From NCBI RefSeq assembly GCF_002028545.1, contig NZ_MWPQ01000040.1, forward strand, positions 124,001 through 188,000: DNA of 64,000 nt, in the 5' to 3' direction. The translations under genes and the position numbers were made by a program. Of the stretch, positions 44,868-53,389 are shown one piece after another. The stretch comes from Nitrobacter vulgaris. Its GTDB lineage: Bacteria; Pseudomonadota; Alphaproteobacteria; Rhizobiales; Xanthobacteraceae. The notes under the pieces are model-generated. The model did no database searches. It had not been told where the DNA came from and was given only the letters and a program-made list of their open reading frames with translations. How positions within the stretch are numbered: position 1 is the stretch's first letter; each line of letters begins with the position of its first letter.

Positions 44868-45137
44868 CGGAAAGACGCTCGTTCTCGCAAGGCTGTCTCG
44901 GTGTCGGGAGCTTTTGAACTGGCTCGCTGGCCAACCGAGGCAGCCGCTGCGTTCCACAGTCAGCATTCCTGGCAGACCAAGTCCGGACGTGAATACCGTC
45001 CACGCGTTGCAAGTGCCGGATCAGCATCCATTTCTGTTCCAGATCCAAGGCGGATCATACAAGGAAACGAGAGTGTCGTCGCCGCTACTCGCGCTAACGC
45101 GTTCCTTTTGGCTTGAAAACGCGCTACCCCTCGTCCC

Positions 45138-46571
45138 ATGACACAGTTTGAATCCTCCCGCGCTACGGTCCATATCGTCGGCGCCGGCCTGGCCGGTTCG
45201 GAAGCCGCTTGGCAGGTCGCGAGTCAGGGCGTTCAAGTGATGCTGCACGAGATGCGACCGCACCGAATGACCGCGGCGCACCGGACCGACGGGCTGGCGG
45301 AGCTGGTCTGTTCAAATTCGTTCCGGTCCGATGATGCTTCCAACAACGCGGTCGGACTCTTACATGCCGAGATGCGCCAGCTAGGGTCGCTGATCATGCG
45401 CTGCGCCGATGCTAATCAGGTTCCGGCAGGCGGCGCGCTCGCAGTGGATCGCGATGGCTTTTCCGCTGCGGTCACCGAAGCCCTTGACGCCCATCCGCTG
45501 ATCGAGATCGACCGTGCCGAAATCGATAGCTTGCCGCCCGCGGACTGGAGCAACGTCATCGTCGCCACGGGTCCCCTCACCTCGGCCCCTCTCGCCGCCG
45601 CGATCCGCGCATTGACCGACGAATCCGCGCTCGCCTTTTTCGACGCAATCGCGCCAATCGTTCATCGCGACTCCATCGATATGTCGAAAGCCTGGTTCCA
45701 GTCTCGTTATGACAAGGCTGGTCCGGGCGGCAGCGGCGCCGATTACATCAATTGTCCGCTGACCGAAGCGCAGTATCACGCCTTTGTGGACGCGCTGCTT
45801 GAGGGCGAGAAGGTCGACTTCAAAGACTGGGAAACCGATACCCCCTACTTCGACGGCTGCCTGCCGATCGAGATCATGGCCGAACGCGGCCGCGAAACTC
45901 TGCGCTACGGTCCGATGAAGCCGGTAGGCCTTACCAATCCGCACGATCCCACCACCAAGCCCTACGCCGTCGTCCAGCTGCGCCAGGACAACAGACTGGG
46001 CACGCTTTACAATATCGTTGGCTTTCAGACCAAACTGAAACATGGCGCGCAGACTCGCATCTTCCGTACCATTTCTGGTCTTGAAGGCGCGGAGTTTGCC
46101 CGCCTCGGCGGCTTGCATCGCAACACATTTCTGAACTCGCCGAAGCTCCTTGACACCCAGCTACGGCTGCGTGCCGAGCCGCGGCTGCGCTTTGCGGGAC
46201 AAATGACCGGGTGCGAAGGTTACGTGGAATCCGCCGCTATCGGACTCATAGCCGGACTCTATGCCGCCGCGGATGCGCGGACACATACGTTTGAAGCCCC
46301 GCCGCAGACCACAGCGTTGGGTGCTCTGCTCGGCCACATCACGGGCGGCCATATCGAGACCATTGACGCGGGACCACGCTCGTTCCAGCCAATGAACATC
46401 AATTTCGGATTGTTTCCCCCGCTCGCTAGTCCACCAAACAAAAAGCCGGACGGCACTCGTTTGCGCGGCAACGAAAAGGCAATCGCAAAAAAACAGGCGA
46501 TCTGCGCGCGCGCGCTGTCGGACCTCGATCGCTGGATCGCGAATGCACTTCGTCCGGCAGCAGCGGCATAG
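45138..46571 (+). CDS. trmFO: Folate/FAD-dependent tRNA (uracil-54-C5) methyltransferase
   Basis: Makes 5-methyluridine at position 54 of tRNA T-loops using methylene-tetrahydrofolate and FADH2. 477 residues. FAD-binding [18 protein letters not shown] near residue 12, [30 protein letters not shown] (in parts) with the cysteine of [16 protein letters not shown], then [20 protein letters not shown] and [29 protein letters not shown], and [12 protein letters not shown]-type C-terminal FAD contacts ([18 protein letters not shown]). The family is common in Alphaproteobacteria and Firmicutes in place of TrmA. The kinase-like gene begins 28 bases downstream on the same strand. Confidence 0.96.
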   Translation: MTQFESSRATVHIVGAGLAGSEAAWQVASQGVQVMLHEMRPHRMTAAHRTDGLAELVCSNSFRSDDASNNAVGLLHAEMRQLGSLIMRCADANQVPAGGALAVDRDGFSAAVTEALDAHPLIEIDRAEIDSLPPADWSNVIVATGPLTSAPLAAAIRALTDESALAFFDAIAPIVHRDSIDMSKAWFQSRYDKAGPGGSGADYINCPLTEAQYHAFVDALLEGEKVDFKDWETDTPYFDGCLPIEIMAERGRETLRYGPMKPVGLTNPHDPTTKPYAVVQLRQDNRLGTLYNIVGFQTKLKHGAQTRIFRTISGLEGAEFARLGGLHRNTFLNSPKLLDTQLRLRAEPRLRFAGQMTGCEGYVESAAIGLIAGLYAAADARTHTFEAPPQTTALGALLGHITGGHIETIDAGPRSFQPMNINFGLFPPLASPPNKKPDGTRLRGNEKAIAKKQAICARALSDLDRWIANALRPAAAA

Positions 46572-46599
46572 GTTCAACACGCCATCTCCAGGATCATTC

Positions 46600-47700
46600 A
46601 TGTCACTTCCAAAGCAGGACGCAGCATTCCTGTCCACGAGCTGGACTGAAGGAGTCCTGCTGAAGCGCGACGTGTTTTCGACCGTGGAGCGCGGGCGGCT
46701 TCGGACAGCCTCCGGCGAGATCAACGCGGTGCTGCGGCGCCTTGATCAGGTGCCCTGGTGGTCGCACCTTGTGGCGAGGCATTTGTTCGAGCGGGAACGT
46801 AAGGCGCTGACACTCGCTCGCGATCTCGGCGTCGGTCCAAAACTTTTGTGGAGCGGCCGCAGCGCATTGGTACGAGACTTCATCGATGGCGTGGCGCTGC
46901 ATCTCGCCAGACCCCACGGTGACCTATCCTACTTCCGATCGGCCAAGGCAGCGCTGCGCAAGTTGCATCGCGCCGGCATATGTCACAATGATCTTGCCAA
47001 GGAACAGAACTGGCTGCGCGGCAACGAAGGCAACGCCTATCTGACGGACTTCCAGCTCGCCGCGTGCTTCAAACGACGATCACGCCTGTTTCGCATCGCT
47101 GCTTACGAAGACCTGCGGCACCTTCTCAAACACAAACGCACTTATGCGCCCGACGCCCTGACGCCACGCGAGCGTAAGTTACTTGAGCGAAAGTCGGTCA
47201 TTGCGCGCATTTGGCTGATGACCGGCAAAAAGGTCTACCAAGCCGTCACGCGCGGCCTGTTCAGTTTCACCGACCGCGAAGGCGGGGGCCGACGTCTTGT
47301 CAACGATGCTCCTGTGCTGGTCGCGCGCATCAGGGAAAATCCTGCGGTCCGTGATGCCGCCATTGTTGCCTTCGCGGACCGCCGCAGCGGTGTCGGACTT
47401 TACGCCTTTGTCGAGGCAGACCTGCCCGGGCTCGAAGCGCGGTTGCGTTCCACGCTCGCCGCTGCAAACGAGCCGAAACCCCCCGAGCACATCCAGGTCG
47501 TTTCGCGCCTTCCACGCGGTGCCGGCGGCAAAGTGCGTACCGAAATCCTGCAACTCATCGCAATGAATCAGATCGATCTGATTGAGCCGTTGATCACTAG
47601 TCCGGAAGATCGTGAATTCTTCCGCGACATCCTGGGTAGCCGGAAAAACCTTCGAGACCGCTTCAACTTCGAATCGACCGACCGGGCGTTGCCGTCCTGA
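46600..47700 (+). CDS. Kinase-like protein fused to an AMP-binding (ANL) C-terminal domain
   Basis: 366 residues. The first 190 look like an atypical protein-kinase fold: an N-lobe with VLRRLDQVPWWSHLVARHLFERERKAL, a hinge near LVRDFIDGVAL, a catalytic-loop-like RAGICHNDLAKEQNWL near 138 and a DFQLA segment in the DFG position. Spacing in the catalytic loop (one extra residue before N) and the missing DFG glycine are unusual. Residues 250-345 follow the ANL C-terminal domain: VARIRENPAVRDAAIVAFADRRSG, YAFVEADLPGLEARLRSTLA, EHIQVVSRLPRGAGGKVRTEILQ, where GKVR holds the adenylation lysine. The large AMP-binding N-domain is absent. AGGA 7 bases before ATG 46600. Probably co-transcribed with trmFO. 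Function unknown. Confidence 0.78.
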   Translation: MSLPKQDAAFLSTSWTEGVLLKRDVFSTVERGRLRTASGEINAVLRRLDQVPWWSHLVARHLFERERKALTLARDLGVGPKLLWSGRSALVRDFIDGVALHLARPHGDLSYFRSAKAALRKLHRAGICHNDLAKEQNWLRGNEGNAYLTDFQLAACFKRRSRLFRIAAYEDLRHLLKHKRTYAPDALTPRERKLLERKSVIARIWLMTGKKVYQAVTRGLFSFTDREGGGRRLVNDAPVLVARIRENPAVRDAAIVAFADRRSGVGLYAFVEADLPGLEARLRSTLAAANEPKPPEHIQVVSRLPRGAGGKVRTEILQLIAMNQIDLIEPLITSPEDREFFRDILGSRKNLRDRFNFESTDRALPS

Positions 47701-47706
47701 CCTCGT

Positions 47707-48567
47707 TCAACCGCGAAACGGCCGAGTGCGCGATGCCCGCCACATGGTCCACAAGATACGCAGCCGCGATACGGGCCGCGGCACAAAGGGATTGATGTCA
47801 GGGCCGGTGACATCGTTCAGCGCGCGACGCGCAAGCGCGAGTGGAAGATAGACACCCCGAGACTGCGGCGGCAGATTGGGCAGTAGACCCAGCGCCACCT
47901 CCAGATGCGATCGTGCTTCATCGGCCAGTTTGCCAATGGCCACGCGAAGTGAAGACGTGTCCCGGCCCGCGAACATCTGTTCCAGATCGACGCCGTGCTG
48001 CTCCAGCAACGGCAGCGGCACATACGACTGCCGCCGCGAAACGTCAAAACCGAACTTGGCGATAACCCGCGCTATACCGTCCGCGAGACCAGCGTGTCGC
48101 GCCAGATGATCCGCCTCCTCCGATCGGTGTCCGACGACGCGCGAGGCGAGCGAAAACAGCGCGCACGATGTATCGCCGAGGTATCGTTCTAACGCCGTCA
48201 TGTCCGGCATCGGATCGTTGTAAAGATCGAACTGATGCGCTTCGATCAGTCGCGACAACAGCTCGACCGGCAGACCATGATCCCGGATCGCTAGCAAAAG
48301 TTCTGCCGCGACTGGATTACCTTCAACGCCCCCATGTCCAGTGCTGCTAACCATATCGATCCACCATTGCAGGCGGATTTCGCCCGGCAACGGCTGGGTG
48401 ATCTGCTCTCGTACCCTGACGATCTCCACGTTGAAAGCATAGAGAGCCAGCAGAGCACGACGACACCGGAGCGGTGCGAACAAAGTCGTCGCATAGTTGT
48501 CGAAGTCATGAGTTCGCACGAGTTCCGCACAAAACGCCGCGGACGTGTTCTGCGTTGTACCGTTCAT
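47707..48567 (-). CDS. Squalene/phytoene synthase family protein (NDUFAF6-like)
   Basis: About 286 residues of the trans-prenyltransferase head-to-head synthase fold: AELVRTHDFDNYATTLFAPLRCRRALLALYAFNVEIVRVRE near the N-terminus, RLQWWIDMV, LSRLIEAHQFDLYNDPMPDM and YLGDTSCALFSLASRVVGH. The aspartate-rich DxxxD motifs needed for diphosphate ionisation are replaced (FNVEI, QFDLYND), as in mitochondrial NDUFAF6, a complex I assembly factor, so a non-catalytic assembly role is more likely than sterol or carotenoid synthesis. ATG 48567 was chosen; GTG 48600 in frame is possible. It is the last gene of the yajC-secD-secF-Mth938 run on this strand. Confidence 0.85.
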   Translation of the reverse strand: MNGTTQNTSAAFCAELVRTHDFDNYATTLFAPLRCRRALLALYAFNVEIVRVREQITQPLPGEIRLQWWIDMVSSTGHGGVEGNPVAAELLLAIRDHGLPVELLSRLIEAHQFDLYNDPMPDMTALERYLGDTSCALFSLASRVVGHRSEEADHLARHAGLADGIARVIAKFGFDVSRRQSYVPLPLLEQHGVDLEQMFAGRDTSSLRVAIGKLADEARSHLEVALGLLPNLPPQSRGVYLPLALARRALNDVTGPDINPFVPRPVSRLRILWTMWRASRTRPFRG

Positions 48568-48628
48568 GACACCACAATCATGCGCGCTAGAGTTTTTCAC
48601 CTATAGGGAGCTCATCAACATGACGCTT

Positions 48629-48752
48629 GCCACTATACGGCGATCACGCCGTCAGGAGCTGCCTTGATTTAGCGTTTGTCATGGAACGGCTATCAGCGCC
48701 GTCAGGCGCTGCCGATGGCGGGAGGAAATCATGGAACGGCTATCAGCGCCGC
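48629..48752. repeat. Degenerate tandem repeat of about 50 bases at a gene end
   Basis: TCATGGAACGGCTATCAG and the following CGCCG occur at 48679-48701 and again at 48729-48751, exactly 50 bases apart. A third, more divergent unit (GATCACGCCGTCAGGAGCTGCC near 48642-48663) matches the ATCAGCGCCGTCAGGCGCTGCC part. The right-hand copy encodes the last codons and stop of the Mth938-like gene; the others are non-coding. Confidence 0.75.
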
Positions 48753-49115
48753 CGCGACTCTGCGCCGTTCGCCCAGCATGATGTTGTAAGTCCGGATCGC
48801 CGGTCCCGTGAGCATGGTGTCCACTCCGATGTTAACGCGGCGCAGGGCTGTGCGCAGCTCGGTGGGAACAAGCCAGACCTCTGTCCCGGTACCGATTAAC
48901 AGCGTATCGATTAGAGGCGAGCCCGCAAACACACGCGCCAGCGCATGACGGTCGATGTCATCCGCGCGCGTTACGGGCCACGCCCAGACGCCGTCCGGCA
49001 GGCAAAGCAGCGATCCGCGATGCGACATGGTGTCGAAGCGAAAGCCACCGTTGCCATAAGCCTCGATGACGGCCGGCCGCGGAAGATGCGGCACGCCCGG
49101 CGGGTCGGCACTCAC
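48729..49115 (-). CDS. Mth938/DUF498 domain protein (NDUFAF3-like)
   Basis: 128 residues. VIEAYGNGGFRFDTMSHRGSLLCLPDGVWAWPV (in parts), FAGSPLIDTLLIGTGTEVWLVPTELRTALRRVNIGVDTMLTGPAIRTYNIMLGERRRVAAALIAV follow the Mth938-like pattern, ending with the usual T-x-x-A-x-x-T-Y-N-x-L-x-x-E-x-R-x-V-A-A-A-L. The human homologue NDUFAF3 (C3orf60) is a complex I assembly factor, and in Alphaproteobacteria the gene is typically next to secF. The GTG start overlaps the secF stop (GTGA), so translation is coupled to secF. The stop codon lies in a tandem repeat. Confidence 0.92.
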   Translation of the reverse strand: MSADPPGVPHLPRPAVIEAYGNGGFRFDTMSHRGSLLCLPDGVWAWPVTRADDIDRHALARVFAGSPLIDTLLIGTGTEVWLVPTELRTALRRVNIGVDTMLTGPAIRTYNIMLGERRRVAAALIAVP

Positions 49116-50152
49116 GGCTTTGCTGGCTTCTGCGATTTAGCCGGCTTCTCGGGTTTGGCCGGCTTCTCCTCGACATCGGCACGGCTCTCACCGACGCCAA
49201 GGTAGATCAAAATCGGAGCCGCGATAAAGATCGAGGTGTAGGTGCCGACCAGCACCACGCCGAAGGTCATCACCGCGGTGAAGCTGTGGATGGCCGGTCC
49301 GCCGAACAGCAGCAAAGCGACCAGCGCCAAGGTCACCGTGACGTGAGTGATGATCGAGCGCGAAAGCGTCGAGTTGATCGACGCGTTGAGCAGTTCGGGC
49401 ATCGGCATTTTCTTATAACGCCGCAGCATTTCGCGGATCCGGTCGTAAATAACGACGGTGTCGTTGAGCGAGTAGCCGAGGATTGTCAAAAGCGCCGCGA
49501 TGCTTGTGAGGTCGAAGTCGACCTGCGAAATCGACATAAAGCCGATGGTCAGCACGATGTCATGGACGTTCGCGACCATGGCTCCGAGCGCAAACTGCCA
49601 CTCAAACCGGAACCAGAGATACATCAGGATGCCGAGGATCGCCAGCATCAGGCCGACCATGCCGTAGGCAAGGAGTTCGCCGGACACGCGCGGCCCGACC
49701 ACCTCGACTCTGCGATAGTTGACGCTGTCGCCCAGCGCGCCGCGCACCTTCTGCACCGCAGCCTGCTGTGCGGCGTCTCCGCCCGGCTGCTCTGCGACGC
49801 GGATCAGAACTTCCGTCGGGCCGCCGAACTGTTGAAGCTGGACATCGCCGAGGCCGAGACCGTTCAGCGTCGAGCGCATCGCCGCGATGTCAACCTCGCC
49901 CGTCTTGGCTTGCACCTCGAGCAGCGTGCCGCCCTTGAAGTCGATGCCGAAATTCAAGCCATGCGTGAAGAACAACGTGATCGCGACGATCGAAAGCACG
50001 GCGGAAATCGGAAAGCTGATGCGGCGGAAGCGCGTGAAATCGAAACGCGTGTCGTCGGGAACGATCCGCAGCGAAGGCAGCAGGCCGAAGCAACTGACGA
50101 TGGTCAGTACGACGATGAGGGCACCGAGCCCGATTAAGATCCATTGGGTCAC
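49112..50152 (-). CDS. secF: Protein translocase subunit SecF
   Basis: 346 residues, inner membrane, with SecD pulls preproteins through SecYEG using the proton gradient. Six membrane helices: about 4-26, then VLSIVAITLFFTHGLNFGIDFKGGTLLEV with the conserved GIDFKGGT, the periplasmic P4 domain, and the C-terminal bundle (GLMLAILGILMYLWFRFEWQFALGAM, IAALLTILGYSLNDTVVIYDRIRE and SIITHVTVTLALVALLLFGG). LGYSLNDTVVIYDRIRE is the SecF signature. The C-terminal tail has repeated KPAKP units. 16 bases downstream of secD, and its stop overlaps the Mth938-like gene. Confidence 0.96.
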   Translation of the reverse strand: MTQWILIGLGALIVVLTIVSCFGLLPSLRIVPDDTRFDFTRFRRISFPISAVLSIVAITLFFTHGLNFGIDFKGGTLLEVQAKTGEVDIAAMRSTLNGLGLGDVQLQQFGGPTEVLIRVAEQPGGDAAQQAAVQKVRGALGDSVNYRRVEVVGPRVSGELLAYGMVGLMLAILGILMYLWFRFEWQFALGAMVANVHDIVLTIGFMSISQVDFDLTSIAALLTILGYSLNDTVVIYDRIREMLRRYKKMPMPELLNASINSTLSRSIITHVTVTLALVALLLFGGPAIHSFTAVMTFGVVLVGTYTSIFIAAPILIYLGVGESRADVEEKPAKPEKPAKSQKPAKP

Positions 50153-50168
50153 AGCCGGCTCCGGGTCA

Positions 50169-51770
50169 TCAGATCGGCACGGTTTGCGGTCGCTTCCAGC
50201 GCACCCAGGTCGCGACGATCAGCCGGGTCACCTCGAATGCAGTGAACACCGTTGTAATGATGCCGATGCCGAGCGTTACGGCGAACCCGCGCACCGGGCC
50301 GGTGCCGATATAAAACAACACGGCGGCAGCGATGAACGTCGTGATGTTGGAATCCAGAATCGTTGCCAGCGCTCGCTTGAAGCCGGCGTCGATGGCTGAA
50401 ATAGCAGTACGACCGCCCCGGATTTCTTCACGGATGCGTTCGTAGATCAACACGTTGGAATCGACCGCGATGCCCACGGTCAGCACGATGCCGGCAATGC
50501 CGGGCAGCGTCAGTGTCGCGTTCAGCAACGATAGCACGCCGAAGATCATGGCGACGTTGATGGCGACGGCGATGTTGGCAAATACCCCGAACAGCCGATA
50601 AGTCAGCAGCATAAACAGGATCACCATGATCGATCCGACATAGGCGGCGAGTTCGCCCTTTTCGATCGAATCCTGTCCGAGGCCGGGTCCGACTGTGCGC
50701 TCCTCGATGATTGTCAGCGGCGCCGGCAACGCGCCGGCACGTAGCAGGATCGCAAGATCGTTGGCCTCCTGCACCGTAAAATTCCCGGAAATCTGACCGG
50801 AGCCGCCGGTGATCGGTTCGCGGATGACCGGTGCCGAAATCACCTCATTGTCGAGGATGATGGCGAACGGCTGTCCGACGTTTTCGGTTGTCGCCTGGGC
50901 GAATTTTCGCGCGCCGTTGCTGTTGAAGCGGAAAGTCACGATCGGCTCGCTGGTACGCGAATCGAATCCTGGCTGAGCATCAGTCAAATCGCCGCCGGAG
51001 ACGAGCACCTGCTTCTTGATGACGTAAGGCGTCTTGGGCGCCTGCGAACTCATCAACACGTCGGAATCGGCAGGCACCCGGCCCTGCACGGCCTGATCGG
51101 GAGAAACGCTCGAATCGACCATGCGGAAGTCCATCTTGGCGGTCTTGCCGAGGATTTCCTTTAGCCGCGTCGGGTCCTGCAATCCCGGCACCTGTACCAG
51201 AATGCGGTCGGCGCCCTGACGCTGGATCAGGGGCTCAACGGTGCCGAGTTCGTTGACGCGCTTCTCGATGATCTGAATCGATTGTTCAACCGACTGGCGG
51301 ATGCGGTCAGTGATAGCAGCCTGCGGCACCGTCAGGCGGATCAGCCCGCCGTCCGCGCTGCTGACTTCGAGACTACGCTGGCCGTTCGAGCCGAGCAGAC
51401 CTCCAAGCGGCTGCGATAACTCACGCAACTTGCCTAGCGCGGTCTGGAATTCCTCCTCTTTGCTGATACGGACCTCGACGGCGCCATTCTTGGCGGCAAG
51501 GCCGGTATAAGCGATCCGTGCGTCGCGTAGCGCCTTGCGGGCGTCATCGCGAACCTGATCAAGCTTCTCTTTTTTGACGTAGTTGGAATCGACCTCAAGC
51601 AGCAGATATGAACCGCCCTGAAGATCGAGTCCGAGCACGATGTGGCGTTGCGCCCATTTCGGCCATGTCTTGACCTGTGCCTCGGGAAAGAAGTTAGGCA
51701 CGGCGCACAGGCAGATCGCGAGAGCGGTCATGATGATCGCCAGCGCCTTCCACCGTGTAAAATACAACAT
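50169..51770 (-). CDS. secD: Protein translocase subunit SecD
   Basis: 533 residues. N-terminal membrane helix (WKALAIIMTALAICLCAVPNFF), LGLDLQGGSYLLLEVD (GLDLRGG-type motif), the periplasmic P1 domain to about 350, and five further helices including GVLSLLNATLTLPGIAGIVLTVGIAVDSNVLIYERIREE (in parts), the usual SecD signature, and FIAAAVLFYIGTGPVRGFAVTLGIGI. Works with SecF and YajC at SecYEG. The order yajC-secD-secF is the standard proteobacterial operon. ATG start at 51770. Confidence 0.97.
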   Translation of the reverse strand: MLYFTRWKALAIIMTALAICLCAVPNFFPEAQVKTWPKWAQRHIVLGLDLQGGSYLLLEVDSNYVKKEKLDQVRDDARKALRDARIAYTGLAAKNGAVEVRISKEEEFQTALGKLRELSQPLGGLLGSNGQRSLEVSSADGGLIRLTVPQAAITDRIRQSVEQSIQIIEKRVNELGTVEPLIQRQGADRILVQVPGLQDPTRLKEILGKTAKMDFRMVDSSVSPDQAVQGRVPADSDVLMSSQAPKTPYVIKKQVLVSGGDLTDAQPGFDSRTSEPIVTFRFNSNGARKFAQATTENVGQPFAIILDNEVISAPVIREPITGGSGQISGNFTVQEANDLAILLRAGALPAPLTIIEERTVGPGLGQDSIEKGELAAYVGSIMVILFMLLTYRLFGVFANIAVAINVAMIFGVLSLLNATLTLPGIAGIVLTVGIAVDSNVLIYERIREEIRGGRTAISAIDAGFKRALATILDSNITTFIAAAVLFYIGTGPVRGFAVTLGIGIITTVFTAFEVTRLIVATWVRWKRPQTVPI

Positions 51771-51812
51771 CGAGATAACTCGTCAGATTCGAGGAATGAT
51801 CGCCTGGACCAC

Positions 51813-52214
51813 CTAGCTCGCCGCGGCGTCGTCCTTGGAGCCATCTCCTTTAGCGGCGCCCTTTGCCGATTCACCTTTTGTCGGCTCGCCCTTGGCCGGC
51901 TCGCCCTTGGCGCGGACAATCGAAATCATCTGCCGCATCTGCCGCACCCGGACGCCGTCCGCGATCTCGAACTCGATCTGGTCGTCATCCACCACTTTGG
52001 TGACCTTTCCGACGAGACCGCTTGACGTGATGACGGTGTCACCTCGACGGATATTTTTCACCAATTCGTTGTGCTCTTTCGCCTTCTTTTGCTGGGGCCG
52101 GATGATCAGAAAATACATAATGATGAAGATCAGCGCGAAGGGCAGCAGCGACATCAACAAGTTGTTGGTGTCGGTGGCGCCGGCGGCCTGGGCAAAGGCA
52201 GGGGTAATAAACAT
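51813..52214 (-). CDS. yajC: Preprotein translocase accessory subunit YajC
   Basis: 133 residues. ATG 52214 gives MFITPAFAQAAGATDTNN, then one membrane helix (LLPFALIFIIMYFLIIRPQQKKAKEH, with the IRPQQKKxKxH signature), a small SH3-like part (IRRGDTVITSSGLVGKVTKV) and a Lys/Gly/Glu-rich low-complexity tail built of KGEPAKGE-like units. Binds SecDF at SecYEG. First gene of the operon, 42 bases before secD. A frame opening at 52250 adds 12 residues without support. Confidence 0.95.
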   Translation of the reverse strand: MFITPAFAQAAGATDTNNLLMSLLPFALIFIIMYFLIIRPQQKKAKEHNELVKNIRRGDTVITSSGLVGKVTKVVDDDQIEFEIADGVRVRQMRQMISIVRAKGEPAKGEPTKGESAKGAAKGDGSKDDAAAS

Positions 52215-52401
52215 TCGGGCTATTCCTTGGGAGCAAACCGGCACGAGCACAGAGTCAGGCCGATCAAGGGCAAATTCGCGCGGACTATAACGGCCACGGT
52301 CCCAATTGCAACGCCACCAGACCCTTGATCGGGCCTCATTATTCCGCTGCTTGCAGGAGCCAGGTCACCTCGCTAAGGGTGTGCGCTCAGGAAAGGCAAA
52401 G

Positions 52402-53373
52402 ATGGCAAAAAAGTCTCGGAAAACAAGCCTTCGAAAAACCCCTCTTAAGGTACCAGGAGATCACTCCGGTCGTCGGGGGGGCGCGACAAAAGGTCGGAAA
52501 GCGGCCGTTGCGTCCGATGCCGCGGACCGGATCGCCTGTGCTCTCGAAGTGATCGCCGCCGCCACGACTGCCGCCGCTGAACGGACCGACAATCACGCTG
52601 CAATGACGCGCGCCGACGCATTCGTCTGGCATCCTGACGGACGATTGATGCCGGTTTCGCGAGTCAGCCGCGTCGATCTTGGCCTGCTCAAGAGCATCGA
52701 CCGAGTGCGCGACATCCTGATGGAGAACACTGTTCGCTTTGCCAAGGGCCTGCCAGCGAACAACGCCCTGCTCTGGGGAGCGCGCGGCATGGGCAAGTCG
52801 TCGCTGGTGAAGGCGGCACATGCCAGTGTCAATGCCGAAGTCGGCGGCCTGCTCAAGCTGATCGAAATTCACCGTGAGGACATCGAAAGCCTGCCCAGCC
52901 TGATGGAACTGCTTCGCTCATCTGAGTTTCGTTTCATCGTATTTTGCGACGATCTGTCGTTCGACGGCAATGACGCTTCGTACAAGTCGCTGAAGGCCGC
53001 GCTCGAGGGCGGCATCGAAGGACGCCCCGGCAACGTCATCCTGTATGCGACATCAAACCGTCGTCACCTGCTGTCGCGCGACATGATCGAGAACGAGCGA
53101 TCGACCGCGATCAATCCCGGCGAGGCCGTCGAGGAAAAGGTCTCACTATCTGACCGCTTCGGCCTTTGGCTCGGCTTTCATCAATGTAGCCAGGATGACT
53201 ATCTCGCGATGGTGCGCGGATATTGCTCCCACTTCGGCATCAGGCTCGACGATGCTGAACTGAAACGAGAGGCGCTGGAATGGTCGGCCACGCGCGGATC
53301 GCGTTCCGGCCGCGTTGCCTGGCAGTTCACGCAGGAGCTCGCAGGCCGGCTTGGCGTGCGGATCGCGACGTAA
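52402..53373 (+). CDS. AAA+ ATPase of the DUF815 family
   Basis: 323 residues. Basic N-terminus, then from about 90 the DUF815 domain: Walker A LLWGARGMGKSSLVKA near residue 135, FIVFCDDLSF as Walker B near 180, sensor-1-like VILYATSNRRHLLSRDM, then EKVSLSDRFGLWLGFHQCSQDDYLAMV and a RSGRVAWQFTQEL C-terminus. DUF815 members are cytosolic P-loop ATPases broadly conserved and unassigned; they often lie near yajC, as here (divergent, 187 bases). ATG 52402 was preferred over the open frame at 52306 because AGGAAAGG lies 7 bases upstream and MAKKSRK is typical. Confidence 0.9.
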   Translation: MAKKSRKTSLRKTPLKVPGDHSGRRGGATKGRKAAVASDAADRIACALEVIAAATTAAAERTDNHAAMTRADAFVWHPDGRLMPVSRVSRVDLGLLKSIDRVRDILMENTVRFAKGLPANNALLWGARGMGKSSLVKAAHASVNAEVGGLLKLIEIHREDIESLPSLMELLRSSEFRFIVFCDDLSFDGNDASYKSLKAALEGGIEGRPGNVILYATSNRRHLLSRDMIENERSTAINPGEAVEEKVSLSDRFGLWLGFHQCSQDDYLAMVRGYCSHFGIRLDDAELKREALEWSATRGSRSGRVAWQFTQELAGRLGVRIAT

Positions 53374-53389
53374 TCGACCTGCTGCAAAT

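Noticed and set aside
49286-50137. Plus-strand frame of 283 codons rich in His/Asp/Arg
   Set aside because: Antisense to secF; composition (many H, D, R, Q) is that of a shadow frame.
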